From Flavobacterium cheongpyeongense (GTDB lineage Bacteria > Bacteroidota > Bacteroidia > Flavobacteriales > Flavobacteriaceae), in assembly GCF_003202435.1 (NCBI RefSeq), contig NZ_QJHK01000011.1, forward strand, positions 1 through 64,000: a stretch of DNA of 64,000 nt. The letters are read 5' to 3'. This document shows positions 1-8,205 of this stretch, piece by piece; within the stretch, counting starts at the first letter, position 1, and the number at the start of each line of letters is the position of its first letter. The translations under genes were made by a program, and so were the position numbers. The notes below the pieces were generated by a model. The model was given only the letters and a program-made list of their open reading frames with translations, did no database searches and was not told the origin of the DNA.

Positions 1-81
1 CCGAAAACAGATTTAGTCGAAAAATACTTATTTTTACCCATCGTTATTTGAATTTTGCAACTCTAAATTACGATGTTTTTT

Positions 82-109
82 AAGAAGCCATTAATTTGGC
101 TTCTTTTTT
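82..109 (+). terminator. Rho-independent terminator at the left edge
   Basis: A 9-bp stem (AAGAAGCCA / TGGCTTCTT) closes a short AT loop and is followed by a run of T on the plus strand. It probably ends a plus-strand gene lying left of the window. One plus frame is open from base 1 to a TGA at 49-51 and could be that gene's last 16 codons, but this is too short to call. Confidence 0.6.
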
Positions 110-248
110 ATCGGACAACAATGTTTTGAAAATATGTTTCATCTACATTTTTTGCATTATAAGAATAGAATAACCAAACGGTAAATAATATTCCTGCCGT
201 TATCCAAATGGTTTCTAAAATCTTTTTTAGTGTAGATTTCTTTTTCAT
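108..248 (-). pseudogene. 46-codon membrane-anchor fragment, possible remnant of an alpha/beta hydrolase
   Basis: A short frame begins at ATG 248 and ends at TAA 108. It encodes a basic N-terminus (MKKKSTLKK), one hydrophobic segment at about residues 12-28, then SYNAKNVDE. A short anchor followed by an SYxAxxxDE-like stretch recalls the N-terminus of membrane-anchored alpha/beta hydrolases seen in flavobacteria, where several hundred more residues would follow. Here the frame stops almost at once, inside the left-edge terminator. I read it as a truncated relic. A genuine one-segment small membrane protein is the alternative. The family link is recall, not alignment. Confidence 0.35.
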
Positions 249-316
249 TTAACTTGATTGATATTTAGAAATTTAAATATACAAATATCTAATAATGACT
301 AAAAAAACTCATGTCT

Positions 317-1162
317 TTATTGTTTCAATTCCGTCTTCATTTGTTCGGCTAAAGACTTAATTTTTTCATTGCTCATTAAATCTAAATTTACTTCTGCGAA
401 CCAACTATTAAAATTTTCAATATCTTTTTTGATATAATAAGCTTGTAAAATATTGTATGCATTTTCAGAATTATAGGTCTTATCCCTGCATTGATTAATA
501 ACTTTTCGACAAACAATTTTAGCATCTTCCAATTTATCAATTTTGGTTTGAGCATAAATTAATTCTTTATTGGTGTACGCATCCAGAGGAGCGGTTTTTA
601 ACGCCAGTTTTAAAACATCAACCGCTTTTTGGTACTGTTTTAAACAATTATACGAATAAGCCAGCTCAACACGAAGCCCTTTGTGTCCGGGATCAATTTT
701 ATTTGCTTTTTCCAGATATTCAAGTGCTTTTTCGCATTCATTCCAGCCGTTGTACATAAAGCCCCACCTGTAAAGCCGTTCTATTGAATCCTCTCCTTCT
801 TTATAAATTTTGAGCCAGTCCGGTGTTTTTTGAATATATAACTCTGTAAATTTTGATTCGGGAATAACTGCCACTAAGTTATTATTTGGCTGTAATCGAT
901 ATTTCATCGAACTTGTCTTCTCCTTTTTATCTGTGATAAATTTGCCCGTTTTATCAATTTTAAAAAAACCTTCATATTCTAATGTTAATCCTGCCTGAGC
1001 ATCAATGTATATGAATCCGAAATTATATGCTCCAGTACTGTCTGCAGGAAAGGCTACCCATTTATCTTCGCATTCTACATACTTTTTATCAAACTGAAGA
1101 CTGTTTTGTGCAGAAAGACCAGATACTAAAATTAAAATTAGAAAAGTAAAAACCTGTTTCAT
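317..1162 (-). CDS. Exported TPR-repeat protein
   Basis: The 281-residue protein starts with a clear signal peptide (MKQVFTFLILILVSGLSAQ), so it should act in the periplasm or on the outer membrane. The first half (about 20-125) has no motif I recognise. Residues about 130-270 contain at least two tetratricopeptide repeats, including the segment around ALEYLEKANKIDPGHKGLR and the following YQKAVDVLKLALKTAPLD unit. TPR units mediate protein-protein contacts; the partner is unknown. The start is supported by a flavobacterial -7 element 26 bp upstream. It is followed on the same strand by the small 108-248 fragment. Confidence 0.8.
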   Translation of the reverse strand: MKQVFTFLILILVSGLSAQNSLQFDKKYVECEDKWVAFPADSTGAYNFGFIYIDAQAGLTLEYEGFFKIDKTGKFITDKKEKTSSMKYRLQPNNNLVAVIPESKFTELYIQKTPDWLKIYKEGEDSIERLYRWGFMYNGWNECEKALEYLEKANKIDPGHKGLRVELAYSYNCLKQYQKAVDVLKLALKTAPLDAYTNKELIYAQTKIDKLEDAKIVCRKVINQCRDKTYNSENAYNILQAYYIKKDIENFNSWFAEVNLDLMSNEKIKSLAEQMKTELKQ

Positions 1163-1187
1163 ATTTGAGAGGGTTAAAATCTGATTC

Positions 1188-1195
1188 CAAATATA
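1188..1195 (-). promoter_or_regulatory. -7 promoter element (TATATTTG) of the TPR gene
   Basis: On the minus strand this reads TATATTTG, an exact match to the Bacteroidota -7 consensus TAnnTTTG, 26 bp upstream of the ATG. No good -33 TTG was found. Confidence 0.6.
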
Positions 1196-1265
1196 TAGAA
1201 TTCGTTTCTATTTTATACATTCATTCTTACAAATAACAAAACAGAATCCTAAACTGTAAAAAAAC

Positions 1266-1814
1266 TTACAAACTAATGTAATCCTCTGTTTTTATGACCG
1301 AAACCCACTGCAGACCTGCTCGTTCAATTCCTTCTTTTACATAAGAATCTATTATTATCAGTAATGGGCGCTCATACAATCGAAAAAGCATCTGCCCATC
1401 TGTGAGGGTTGGATCGATAATCGGATTTTTTATTATACGTCTTCCTGCGGGACTGGTTTCAACACCACTTTTAAGACATTTGATCAATCCATTTATTATT
1501 CCCAGATAATAATGGGCTACCACTTTTCCAGAAGCTTCATCGAAAAGCTCCACCGGGAAATAATTAATATTATTGATTCCTAAACCATCGAGCAGGTTTT
1601 TTAATTTTTTCGAAAACAAAGGAATATCTGCAGTCATCATATCAGGGTATACCACTACAGATTCATCGTCTATTTTTACAGGGAGCCGAATCGGAAGATT
1701 CAATGAAAGCGGTTTTCCCATAATCACGTTTATCATATCTAATTCTTCCGGCAATTCTCCAATATAGGGTATATCTTGATTTCCAGCCACTTCATCAAGT
1801 ATGTAATATTCCAT
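1266..1814 (-). CDS. Imm11/DUF1629-like immunity-type protein
   Basis: The 182-residue soluble protein has the layout I associate with the Imm11 (DUF1629) family: an LPVKID strand near residue 45, a D-M-M-T-A-D-I-P-L-F-S-K-K segment leading to a short helix (residues 58-75), the phrase NINYFPVELFD (80-90), and a C-terminal LFRL-E-RPLLIIIDSYVKEGIERAGL block (144-168). Such proteins neutralise polymorphic toxins in the cytoplasm. No toxin gene lies next to it: the left neighbour is the TPR gene and the right neighbour a membrane protein. It is either an orphan immunity gene or a member with another role. Family assignment is by eye. Confidence 0.55.
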   Translation of the reverse strand: MEYYILDEVAGNQDIPYIGELPEELDMINVIMGKPLSLNLPIRLPVKIDDESVVVYPDMMTADIPLFSKKLKNLLDGLGINNINYFPVELFDEASGKVVAHYYLGIINGLIKCLKSGVETSPAGRRIIKNPIIDPTLTDGQMLFRLYERPLLIIIDSYVKEGIERAGLQWVSVIKTEDYISL

Positions 1815-1871
1815 TATGCAGCACTTAATTAGGTTGATTTAATTGGTACAACTCTTTCGAAATAATTTCAT

Positions 1872-2432
1872 TTATAAAATACTTTTTGTTTCATTTTTAA
1901 AAAGTAAGAAACTCAATCCTGTAACAAAAACAAGACAACTCAAAAACATTAAAATTCCGTTTTTCAACACAAAAAATGAAAACCCAACCAATGGCGCTCC
2001 AATTATAACCATTAAAGCACTTACCGTATTGGTTTTGATAAAGTTTCCAGCATGAGTTGCCAAACCAACAAAAAGAAGCGAGGGTCCCACAACAACAAAC
2101 GGAAACAAAATGGATGGCGTATTGCTTAAATGTTCGCTCAACGCAGCTTTTGCAGCGTCGTTGTCACCATAACTCCACATGATAAAATCGATGGTACAAA
2201 GCCCAATGTGAGCCACAACTCCTAAAGTTGTAATAACAGAAGCAACCGCATTTAATCTGTTTTTTGGAAACACATGATTGAATGACAATAACAAACAAGC
2301 CCCGATTAAATTAAACCAATGTGCAAAATCAACAGGTTTTTTGAAATACTCAAAAGCAGCACTGTTTGAAAACATCACGTAACTCAGAACAAAAAAGAAA
2401 AGTCCGATTAAGCAAATGGTTTTTGGTTTCAT
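1872..2432 (-). CDS. Small integral membrane protein, six predicted segments
   Basis: The 186-residue protein is almost entirely hydrophobic. Segments can be drawn at about residues 5-23, 36-52, 62-82, 105-128, 137-155 and 160-180. The N-terminal MKPKTICLIG is positively charged as expected for insertion. No catalytic or transport motif is recognisable, so I give no function. It is separate from the immunity-like gene downstream (57-bp gap) and from the smaller membrane protein upstream, all on the minus strand. Confidence 0.65.
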   Translation of the reverse strand: MKPKTICLIGLFFFVLSYVMFSNSAAFEYFKKPVDFAHWFNLIGACLLLSFNHVFPKNRLNAVASVITTLGVVAHIGLCTIDFIMWSYGDNDAAKAALSEHLSNTPSILFPFVVVGPSLLFVGLATHAGNFIKTNTVSALMVIIGAPLVGFSFFVLKNGILMFLSCLVFVTGLSFLLFKNETKSIL

Positions 2433-2497
2433 AAATTTCGGTTTGTTTTAAAGACTTGTGGGTTTGGGATTTGTTATAGATATTGAAATTTTAGTTT

Positions 2498-2755
2498 CTA
2501 CTTTTTTATTAATTTAAAACTGCAAATAATCACGCTCAGAATTATACTAACAGTTAAAACTTTAAAACTAGTAAATCCGTAAAACAATAATTCATGTTTT
2601 TCAAGTATCTTCCCATTTCCAATAAATACAGTTTGAGTATATTCTGTTTGATTAAAGTAGGATGGATAAAAAACTTCATATATTCTAAAAATTCCATGAA
2701 GCAGAACTAACAATACTGTTGTTATAAAAAAAATAATGACTAAACGTTTTGTCAT
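2498..2755 (-). CDS. 85-residue protein with two transmembrane segments
   Basis: The reading frame begins MTKRLVIIFFITTVLLVLL, a basic start followed by a membrane segment, has a polar central part (about 28-55) and ends in a second segment (LTVSIILSVIICS) and a lysine tail. The topology suggests a hairpin with both ends in the cytoplasm. No family is recognised. It lies between two other minus-strand genes of unknown role. Confidence 0.5.
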   Translation of the reverse strand: MTKRLVIIFFITTVLLVLLHGIFRIYEVFYPSYFNQTEYTQTVFIGNGKILEKHELLFYGFTSFKVLTVSIILSVIICSFKLIKK

Positions 2756-2828
2756 AGAATTATATCATATTCTGGTTTGATTATAGTTTCGGACACGAAT
2801 AACAAATCTGCACTATCGGATTTTGGAT

Positions 2829-3434
2829 TTAAAATTTAAATTTCTTTTCATATTCATCTAAATCTATAAACCATTCAATTTTTATATATTTTGTGCTGTA
2901 CTTTTTCAAATAATCATTCTGCTCAATCAATATTGCTGATCCATTGTTCCCTATTTCGTCTTTTACAATTTTAGCAGCATGTTCCATACCTTCAAAATCC
3001 TGTGCCGCCAGATCAAAAATAATATTATTTGTTTTTGATAATACGGAATACAACGAAATTAATTTTCTAGTATTTCCTGCAAGTTTCTTTATTTTTATGC
3101 CTTTATTAATCCAATCGATTTCATAGATCTTATTAGCAAATTCACTTTTGGGATTAGCTTTTTTAGATAAATATTCGCCTACTGTAGCGGGTAAAAGCCT
3201 GTCTTTAAATCTTGATTCTCTAAAATGTTTTACAAAAGTATGAGGTTTGTTAATCCTAACATTTTTATGTTTTTCTTTTCCCGCCAAAATAGCAATTAAT
3301 TTTTCTTCGATATATGAAGAAGCAACATGGCAATCCAAATGAATTAAGACCAAATCACCTTCTCTTAACTCAAAAGGCGGTATAAAATATTGATCGGTTC
3401 GTATTCCTTTACTTTCAATTAGCAGTTCTTTCAT
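2829..3434 (-). CDS. ABC-ATPase-shaped protein lacking catalytic motifs
   Basis: The 201-residue protein looks like an ABC ATP-binding domain whose active-site motifs are gone. Residues 1-26 (KGIRTDQYFIPPFELREGDLVLI in pieces) resemble the entry strands of ABC domains. The segment that should be the Walker A loop reads HLDCHVASSYIEEK, with no GKS/T. The signature region reads KLAGNTRKLISLYSVL instead of LSGG. The Walker B-like strand NIIFDLAAQDFEGMEH keeps the aspartate but not the catalytic glutamate, and the following VKDEIGNNGSAILIEQND matches the usual D-loop-to-switch stretch. The frame is intact, so it may be a folded non-hydrolysing derivative. The relation is my inference from pattern. 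Confidence 0.5.
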   Translation of the reverse strand: MKELLIESKGIRTDQYFIPPFELREGDLVLIHLDCHVASSYIEEKLIAILAGKEKHKNVRINKPHTFVKHFRESRFKDRLLPATVGEYLSKKANPKSEFANKIYEIDWINKGIKIKKLAGNTRKLISLYSVLSKTNNIIFDLAAQDFEGMEHAAKIVKDEIGNNGSAILIEQNDYLKKYSTKYIKIEWFIDLDEYEKKFKF

Positions 3435-3525
3435 TTTTATAAAATCAAAATCATGACAATATACAAAATCACACTGTTAAATACATTTTCAATTATGAAC
3501 AATAAATTTCTCATTAAACCAAAAT

Positions 3526-3612
3526 TCGCGTGAGGGATTGAGGCGGTATCCTTTTATGAAGCGACTGTGAAATAAAAGATATAGCCGAAAGCCCGGTCTT
3601 TGGGACATGCCC
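3526..3612 (+). ncRNA. Structured intergenic RNA, possible Flavo-1-type element (copy 1)
   Basis: The stretch runs GCGTGAGGGATTGAGGC..GTATCC, a long hairpin (CTTTTAT / ATAAAAG with a 14-nt loop), then ATATAGCCGAAAGCCCGG..GGGACATGCCC. A diverged copy on the minus strand at 60605-60692 keeps the single-stranded parts but changes the central hairpin to a different complementary pair. That is compensatory change and argues for RNA structure. I believe it belongs to the conserved Flavobacteriia motif described as Flavo-1, but the name is from memory. It sits in the 483-bp space upstream of pepP. Confidence 0.55.
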
Positions 3613-3621
3613 AAATATTTC

Positions 3622-3655
3622 TAAATTCCAATTTTAAAAATTCCAAATTCCAATT
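3622..3655. repeat. TTCCAAATTCC word repeat
   Basis: Three tandem variants of AATTCCAA fill this intergenic stretch. The same word forms a 17-bp inverted repeat at 18572-18633, so it is a dispersed intergenic family. Confidence 0.65.
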
Positions 3656-3726
3656 AATTTACTAATTAAGAATTGGCGATTTTGATTGTGGAGATTCTTG
3701 GTTCCTCAGATGACAAGATTGAGAAA

Positions 3727-3806
3727 AACTTTGCGACTTTGCGACTTTGCGAGCAAAAAAAACTTGCGTGCTTTGCGTAAACCTTAGCGAACTCTGCGGT
3801 TAAAAT
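3727..3806. repeat. CTTTGCGAC word repeat, copy 1
   Basis: Variants of CTTTGCGACTTTGCGAG repeat several times (TTTGCGAC, TTTGCGAG, CTTTGCGTA, TTAGCGAA, TCTGCGGT). A second locus with the same word, arranged as an inverted repeat, is at 52029-52160. Together with the structured RNA and the TTCC repeat it accounts for the 3435-3917 gap. Confidence 0.7.
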
Positions 3807-3881
3807 TAGAACGAATAAAAAAACCTCAAACAAATAATAAAACTTTAAGAAATCAATTTTACGTTGATTACTTAAAATATG

Positions 3882-3889
3882 TAATTTTG
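3882..3889 (+). promoter_or_regulatory. -7 promoter element (TAATTTTG) of pepP
   Basis: TAATTTTG matches TAnnTTTG and lies 28 bp before the pepP ATG. A TTG occurs 15 bp upstream, closer than the usual 19 bp. Confidence 0.5.
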
Positions 3890-3917
3890 AAATTATAAGT
3901 TCCAAAATGAAACAATT

Positions 3918-5210
3918 ATGAAATATCATCAAATAAACAGTGCTCTTTTTGTAAAAAACCGCAGAAAATTTACGGAAGCAATGAAACCGAACAGCGTTGC
4001 TGTTTTCAACTCGAATGACATTTACCCAATTAGTGCCGACAGCACGATGCCTTTTGCACAGCACAGGGATATTTTTTACCTGAGTGGTGTGGATCAGGAA
4101 GAAAGTATTTTGCTTTTGTTTCCGGATGCTCCTTATGAAAACCAGAAAGAAATGCTTTTCCTGAAAGAAACCAGCGAGCATATCGCCATTTGGGAAGGTG
4201 AAAAACTGACTAAAGAACGTGCTTTTCAGGTTTCGGGAATCAGAACGGTTTACTGGCTGCAGGATTTTCATAAAATTTTGAACGAAATGATGACGTATGC
4301 CGATACGATGTACATCAACACCAACGAGCATTACCGAGCAGCTGTTGAAACTGAAACTCGCGAAGCCCGTTTTGTAAAATGGTGGAAAGATAAATACCCA
4401 GCACATAATGTGGCCAAAAGCAATCCAATTTTGCAACGCATTCGTTCTGTAAAAGAAAGTGAAGAAATCGATTTGATTCAGCATGCCTGTGATATTACCG
4501 AGAAAGGTTTCCGCAGATTGCTTTCGTTCGTGAAACCTAATGTTACGGAATATGAAATTGAAGCTGAACTGATTCATGAATTCATCCGTAACCGCTCGAA
4601 AGGTTTTGCTTATACGCCCATTATTGCTTCGGGAAACAATGCCAACGTTTTGCATTATATCGAAAACAATCAGCAATGTAAAGCCGGAGATTTGATTTTA
4701 CTGGATGTTGCTGCTGAATATGCGAATTATTCCAGCGATATGACGAGAACGATTCCGGTTTCGGGAAAATTCTCAGAAAGACAAAAAGCAGTTTACAATG
4801 CGGTTTTGAGAGTAAAAAATGAAGCGACAAAAATGCTGACGCCAGGAACGCTTTGGAAACAATACCATGTTGAAGTGGGTAAAATCATGACTTCTGAATT
4901 ATTAGGTTTGGGTTTGATTGACAAAGCCGATGTTCAAAACGAAAATCCGGACTGGCCAGCCTATAAAAAATATTTCATGCACGGAACTTCTCATCACATG
5001 GGATTGGACACGCACGATTATGGATTGCTTCACGAACCTATGAAAGCCAATATGGTTTTTACGGTTGAACCGGGAATCTACATTCCGGCAGAGAAATTCG
5101 GAATCCGTCTGGAAGACAATGTCGTGATTCAGGAAAAAGGAGAACCTTTTAATTTGATGCGCAATATTCCGGTTGAAGTCGATGAAATTGAAACTTTGAT
5201 GAATGCATAA
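3918..5210 (+). CDS. pepP: Xaa-Pro aminopeptidase (aminopeptidase P, M24B)
   Basis: This enzyme removes N-terminal residues that precede proline, using two metal ions in the cytoplasm. The 430-residue length is typical. Residues 1-170 form the creatinase-like N-terminal domain, with the expected FYLSGVDQEES phrase. The M24 pita-bread domain follows, with all five metal ligands in order: Asp in LLDVAAEYANYSSDMTRT (two Asp), His in HGTSHHMGLDTHD, Glu in VEPGIYIP, Glu in RLEDNVVI. It stands alone, with its own promoter and a terminator shared with the convergent ferritin gene. Confidence is high. Confidence 0.95.
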   Translation: MKYHQINSALFVKNRRKFTEAMKPNSVAVFNSNDIYPISADSTMPFAQHRDIFYLSGVDQEESILLLFPDAPYENQKEMLFLKETSEHIAIWEGEKLTKERAFQVSGIRTVYWLQDFHKILNEMMTYADTMYINTNEHYRAAVETETREARFVKWWKDKYPAHNVAKSNPILQRIRSVKESEEIDLIQHACDITEKGFRRLLSFVKPNVTEYEIEAELIHEFIRNRSKGFAYTPIIASGNNANVLHYIENNQQCKAGDLILLDVAAEYANYSSDMTRTIPVSGKFSERQKAVYNAVLRVKNEATKMLTPGTLWKQYHVEVGKIMTSELLGLGLIDKADVQNENPDWPAYKKYFMHGTSHHMGLDTHDYGLLHEPMKANMVFTVEPGIYIPAEKFGIRLEDNVVIQEKGEPFNLMRNIPVEVDEIETLMNA

Positions 5211-5212
5211 AT

Positions 5213-5252
5213 AAAAAAGCCCTTAATACTTTACATATTAAGGGCTTTTTTA
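5213..5252. terminator. Bidirectional terminator between pepP and ferritin
   Basis: A 16-bp perfect stem (AAAAAAGCCCTTAATA and its complement) with a 7-nt loop sits between two convergent genes. It is flanked by A and T runs, so it can end transcription in both directions. Confidence 0.9.
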
Positions 5253-5266
5253 TTTTTATAAATCGG

Positions 5267-5788
5267 TTATTCTCCGATTTTTGCTATTTGCACATCTAAT
5301 TCAAATTTGCCTGTAGCTTCGTTTTCGTTGATCAGTTCAAAAAGCTCTAAAGCTCTTCTGGCATTTTTCTCCTCTTCTCTTTGCTCGGCCACATACCACA
5401 TCATAAAATCTTCTGTAGCATAATCATTTTCTGCCCTGCATTTTGCAATCACTTTATTGATAGCGTGTGTAACCGCAATTTCATTTTGCAAAGCGATTTC
5501 AAATACTTCTCTGAAAGAAGCAAATTCCTGCTGCACTTCCGGAACAGATGGCGTTACTGCAATCCCGCCCATATCCGTAATGTATCTGAAAATTTTTAGA
5601 AAATGTTCTCTTTCTTCCTCTGCCTGTTTGTATAGATAGGATGCTGTATTTTCAAAACCGTTTCTATCGAGCCATGCCGCCATAGCTAAATATTTGTTAG
5701 AAGCGTCACTTTCTATCTTTGCCTGTAAGTTTAGTATATTTTGTACTCCTTCAACTAAAGAAGTGCTTGTTCTAAGTAAATCTTTCAT
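5267..5788 (-). CDS. ftnA: Ferritin
   Basis: The 173-residue protein is a four-helix ferritin that oxidises Fe(II) and stores ferric iron in a 24-subunit shell. The ferroxidase ligands can be seen: Glu in KIESDASNKYLAMA with its Tyr, then EEEREHFLKI (E-x-x-H pattern) and a Glu in the third helix (ALQNEIAVTHAINK), and Gln/Glu in the fourth (VAEQREEEK). No haem-binding Met of bacterioferritin is obvious, so it is an FtnA-type protein. The likely -7 element TAACTTTA is 22 bp upstream (5810-5817 on this strand). Confidence 0.93.
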   Translation of the reverse strand: MKDLLRTSTSLVEGVQNILNLQAKIESDASNKYLAMAAWLDRNGFENTASYLYKQAEEEREHFLKIFRYITDMGGIAVTPSVPEVQQEFASFREVFEIALQNEIAVTHAINKVIAKCRAENDYATEDFMMWYVAEQREEEKNARRALELFELINENEATGKFELDVQIAKIGE

Positions 5789-5876
5789 AATCTTTAATTT
5801 TTATATGTGTAAAGTTACAAAAATTAAAAAAGGCAGCCGTATGGACTTGAAAATTTGGATTTATTCTAAGTAAACA

Positions 5877-6233
5877 TCAAACCAAATCGGCATTCAGGAT
5901 ATTACAAAGCATAGAATGCAGATTCAGGGTAAATTTCGTTCCGTTTAGTAATTCCCGAAGCTGCACTATTTCGCAAATGGTAAGGTTTCTTGAAAAATTT
6001 CTTTTTGTAGTTTCGATGAGCTGGGCATCCGACTGATCAGATAAATCATAAAGCATATTGAGGATATCAACGTTGTTAACCTTTTTTTGAAAAATCAAAA
6101 AATCATGAATCTTATAACTTGACACGGTATCAACAAAATTAATAATGATGCTGTTGGTCAAATCACATTGATAACTGTATCCTTTTTCGGTTTCAAATAA
6201 TACTTTGGTGGTCAAATCGCTAACTAATGCCAT
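5877..6233 (-). CDS. Uncharacterised 118-residue protein
   Basis: The reading frame is open from 6287, but I place the start at ATG 6233 (MALVSDLTTKVLFETEKGY) because a -7 element TATTTTTG lies at 6255-6262, inside the longer version. The protein is soluble, with a beta-rich N-terminal half (strands around LFETEKGYSYQCDLTNSIIINFVDT) and a helical C-terminal half (TICEIVQLRELLNGTKFTLNLHSMLCNILN). That C-terminus recalls a bundle that handles surface contacts, but I recognise no family. It is divergent from the AIM24-family gene. Confidence 0.6.
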   Translation of the reverse strand: MALVSDLTTKVLFETEKGYSYQCDLTNSIIINFVDTVSSYKIHDFLIFQKKVNNVDILNMLYDLSDQSDAQLIETTKRNFSRNLTICEIVQLRELLNGTKFTLNLHSMLCNILNADLV

Positions 6234-6440
6234 TCTGATAAAATTAATATGGTACAAAAATATAGAATTTAAACGAAATAAACACATAATTAAGACTAAT
6301 TTAAAATAACAAATATTATTTTTATTTTTAAAAATAATATTATTTGCTGAATTTATATCCTAAAAAACAACTCATTATGATAATACTGTAACATTTCTGA
6401 GGATCATTAGACTTATTTTGAAACTAAATTTATTAAAATC

Positions 6441-7244
6441 ATGCAGGCACACGAAATAGATTACCAAATTTTTGGAGAAGAAATGCAATATGTGGAAATC
6501 GAACTAGACCCACAGGAAATTGTCATTGCCGAAGCGGGCAGTTTTATGATGATGGAAAACAACATTCAAATGGAAACCATATTTGGCGATGGTTCCCAGC
6601 AGCAGGGATCAGGTTTGTTTGGCAAACTGCTGAATGCCGGAAAAAGAGTCCTTACAGGCGAAAGCTTGTTTATGACGGCATTTTTAAATCAGGGCAACAC
6701 TAAAAGCAAAGTTTCGTTTGCATCTCCATATCCCGGCAAAATCCTTCCGATTGATTTAACCGAATTTCAGGGTAAATTTATCTGTCAAAAAAGTTCGTTT
6801 TTATGTGCTGCCAAGGGTGTTTCTGTTGGGATAGAATTCTCTCAGAAACTAGGCCGAGGTTTATTTGGCGGTGAAGGTTTTATTATGCAGAAAATAGAAG
6901 GCGACGGAATGGCTTTTGTACATTCGGGCGGTACAATGGCAAAAAAAGAATTAGGTCATGGTGAAGTATTGAAAGTAGATACGGGATGTATTATTGGTTT
7001 TACAAAAGACATCGATTACGATATTGAGTTTATTGGCGGCATCAAGAATTCAATTTTTGGTGGCGAAGGTTTATTTTATGCTACTTTAAAAGGTCCCGGA
7101 ACGGTTTACATACAATCATTACCCTTCTCCAGATTAGCCGACCGCATCATTGCATCAGCACCAAGATCTGGCGGAAATAGCCGTGATGAAGGAAGTCTGC
7201 TTGGCGGATTAGGAAATCTTTTGGATGGAGATAACCGATTTTAA
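6441..7244 (+). CDS. AIM24 / TIGR00266 family protein
   Basis: The 267-residue protein belongs to the AIM24 family: it opens with the Y-Q-I-x-G-x-E-M-Q-Y-V-E-I-E-L-x-P phrase, has EAGSFMMMENNIQMETIFG at 31-50, and repeated GGEGFI/GGEGLF beta-turns at about 150 and 215. The fold is a double-stranded beta-helix like a cupin. Yeast Aim24 is mitochondrial, but the bacterial role is unknown. The family often has a glycine-rich insert, seen here as FGDGSQQQGSGLFGKLL. Start and length agree with homologues. It is monocistronic as far as can be seen. Confidence 0.85.
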   Translation: MQAHEIDYQIFGEEMQYVEIELDPQEIVIAEAGSFMMMENNIQMETIFGDGSQQQGSGLFGKLLNAGKRVLTGESLFMTAFLNQGNTKSKVSFASPYPGKILPIDLTEFQGKFICQKSSFLCAAKGVSVGIEFSQKLGRGLFGGEGFIMQKIEGDGMAFVHSGGTMAKKELGHGEVLKVDTGCIIGFTKDIDYDIEFIGGIKNSIFGGEGLFYATLKGPGTVYIQSLPFSRLADRIIASAPRSGGNSRDEGSLLGGLGNLLDGDNRF

Positions 7245-7395
7245 ATCTCTGTAATAAAACACTTTAAAATGGCTTTCAGAAATGGAGGTCATTTTATTTA
7301 TATCAAAATATAAAATACTATAAATATAATTATAACACAGAGTATCCCGTATTGCATTCATTGAACTTAATTTCTTACCTAAAATATGGTTTTCA

Positions 7396-7403
7396 TATCT
7401 TTG
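7396..7403 (+). promoter_or_regulatory. -7 promoter element (TATCTTTG) of the alpha/beta hydrolase gene
   Basis: TATCTTTG is an exact TAnnTTTG match 22 bp before the TTG start codon at 7426. It decides that start, since translation cannot begin further upstream. Confidence 0.65.
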
Positions 7404-7425
7404 CATTATATTTTAAAATTCTATT

Positions 7426-8205
7426 TTGAAAACTCTTTTATACAAAAACACCAAAATATCTTATACTGATTCAGGCGAAGAATCAACAATTGTTTTACTT
7501 CACGGTTTTCTGGAAAACAAAAAAATGTGGCAGGATTATGTCGCTCATTTTTCAGCAAATTACCGTGTGATTACCATTGATTTATTAGGTCATGGCGAGT
7601 CAGAATGTTTAGGCTATGTACATTCAATGGAAGAAAATGCAAATGTGGTTCATGAGGTTCTCAATCATTTAAATATTCCAAAAACTATTATTGTCGGACA
7701 TTCAATGGGTGGCTATATTGCTTTGGCTTTCGCCGAATTGTATCCGGAAAAAGTACAAAAACTGGTTTTACTGAATTCTACTTCCAAAGAAGACAGTACC
7801 GAGAAAAAACTAAACAGAACACGCGCTATTAAAGCAGTAAAACAAAATTATGTGAATTTTGTTAGCCTGGCAATTGCAAATTTATTCAGTGAAAATAACC
7901 GTGCACGTCTGGCAATAGAAATTGAAAAAGTAAAAACAGAAGCATTGAAAACGTCTTTACAGGGAATTGTCGCTTCACTAGAAGGAATGAAAATCAGAAA
8001 GAATAGAGAAACTCTTTTACAAAGGAATCTTTTTCCTGTTTTACTGATATTGGGAAAAAAAGACCCTGTTCTAAATTATGAAGAAAGTATATCTCAAATT
8101 GAGAATACGACGGCAAAATTAGTTTCTTTTGAAGATGGCCATATGAGCCAGATTGAGAACAAGGAGGAATTGAAAACTGTTTTGCTTGATTTTTTCACAA
8201 CCTAA
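7426..8205 (+). CDS. Alpha/beta-fold hydrolase
   Basis: A 259-residue single-domain hydrolase. The oxyanion strand reads TIVLLHGFLENKKMW (residues 21-35), the nucleophile elbow is GHSMGGY (about 91-97, Ser93), the acid is likely Asp in LLILGKKDPVLNY (about 211), and the catalytic His is in FEDGHMSQIE (about 238). The cap domain is short. Substrate cannot be read from sequence; relatives are esterases, C-C hydrolases and lactonases. Translation starts at TTG; no ATG fits between the promoter and the conserved MKTLLYKNTKISYTDSG start. Confidence 0.88.
   Translation: MKTLLYKNTKISYTDSGEESTIVLLHGFLENKKMWQDYVAHFSANYRVITIDLLGHGESECLGYVHSMEENANVVHEVLNHLNIPKTIIVGHSMGGYIALAFAELYPEKVQKLVLLNSTSKEDSTEKKLNRTRAIKAVKQNYVNFVSLAIANLFSENNRARLAIEIEKVKTEALKTSLQGIVASLEGMKIRKNRETLLQRNLFPVLLILGKKDPVLNYEESISQIENTTAKLVSFEDGHMSQIENKEELKTVLLDFFTT

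Noticed and set aside
1843..2055. 70-codon plus-strand frame
   Set aside because: Antisense to the C-terminus of a membrane protein; no promoter.
3666..4676. 336-codon minus-strand frame
   Set aside because: It is antisense to pepP, which has complete catalytic motifs, and its composition (Phe, His, Asn rich) is that of a shadow frame.
7209..7406. 65-codon minus-strand frame opposite the AIM24 3' end
   Set aside because: It covers the promoter of the alpha/beta hydrolase and shows no domain or start signal.
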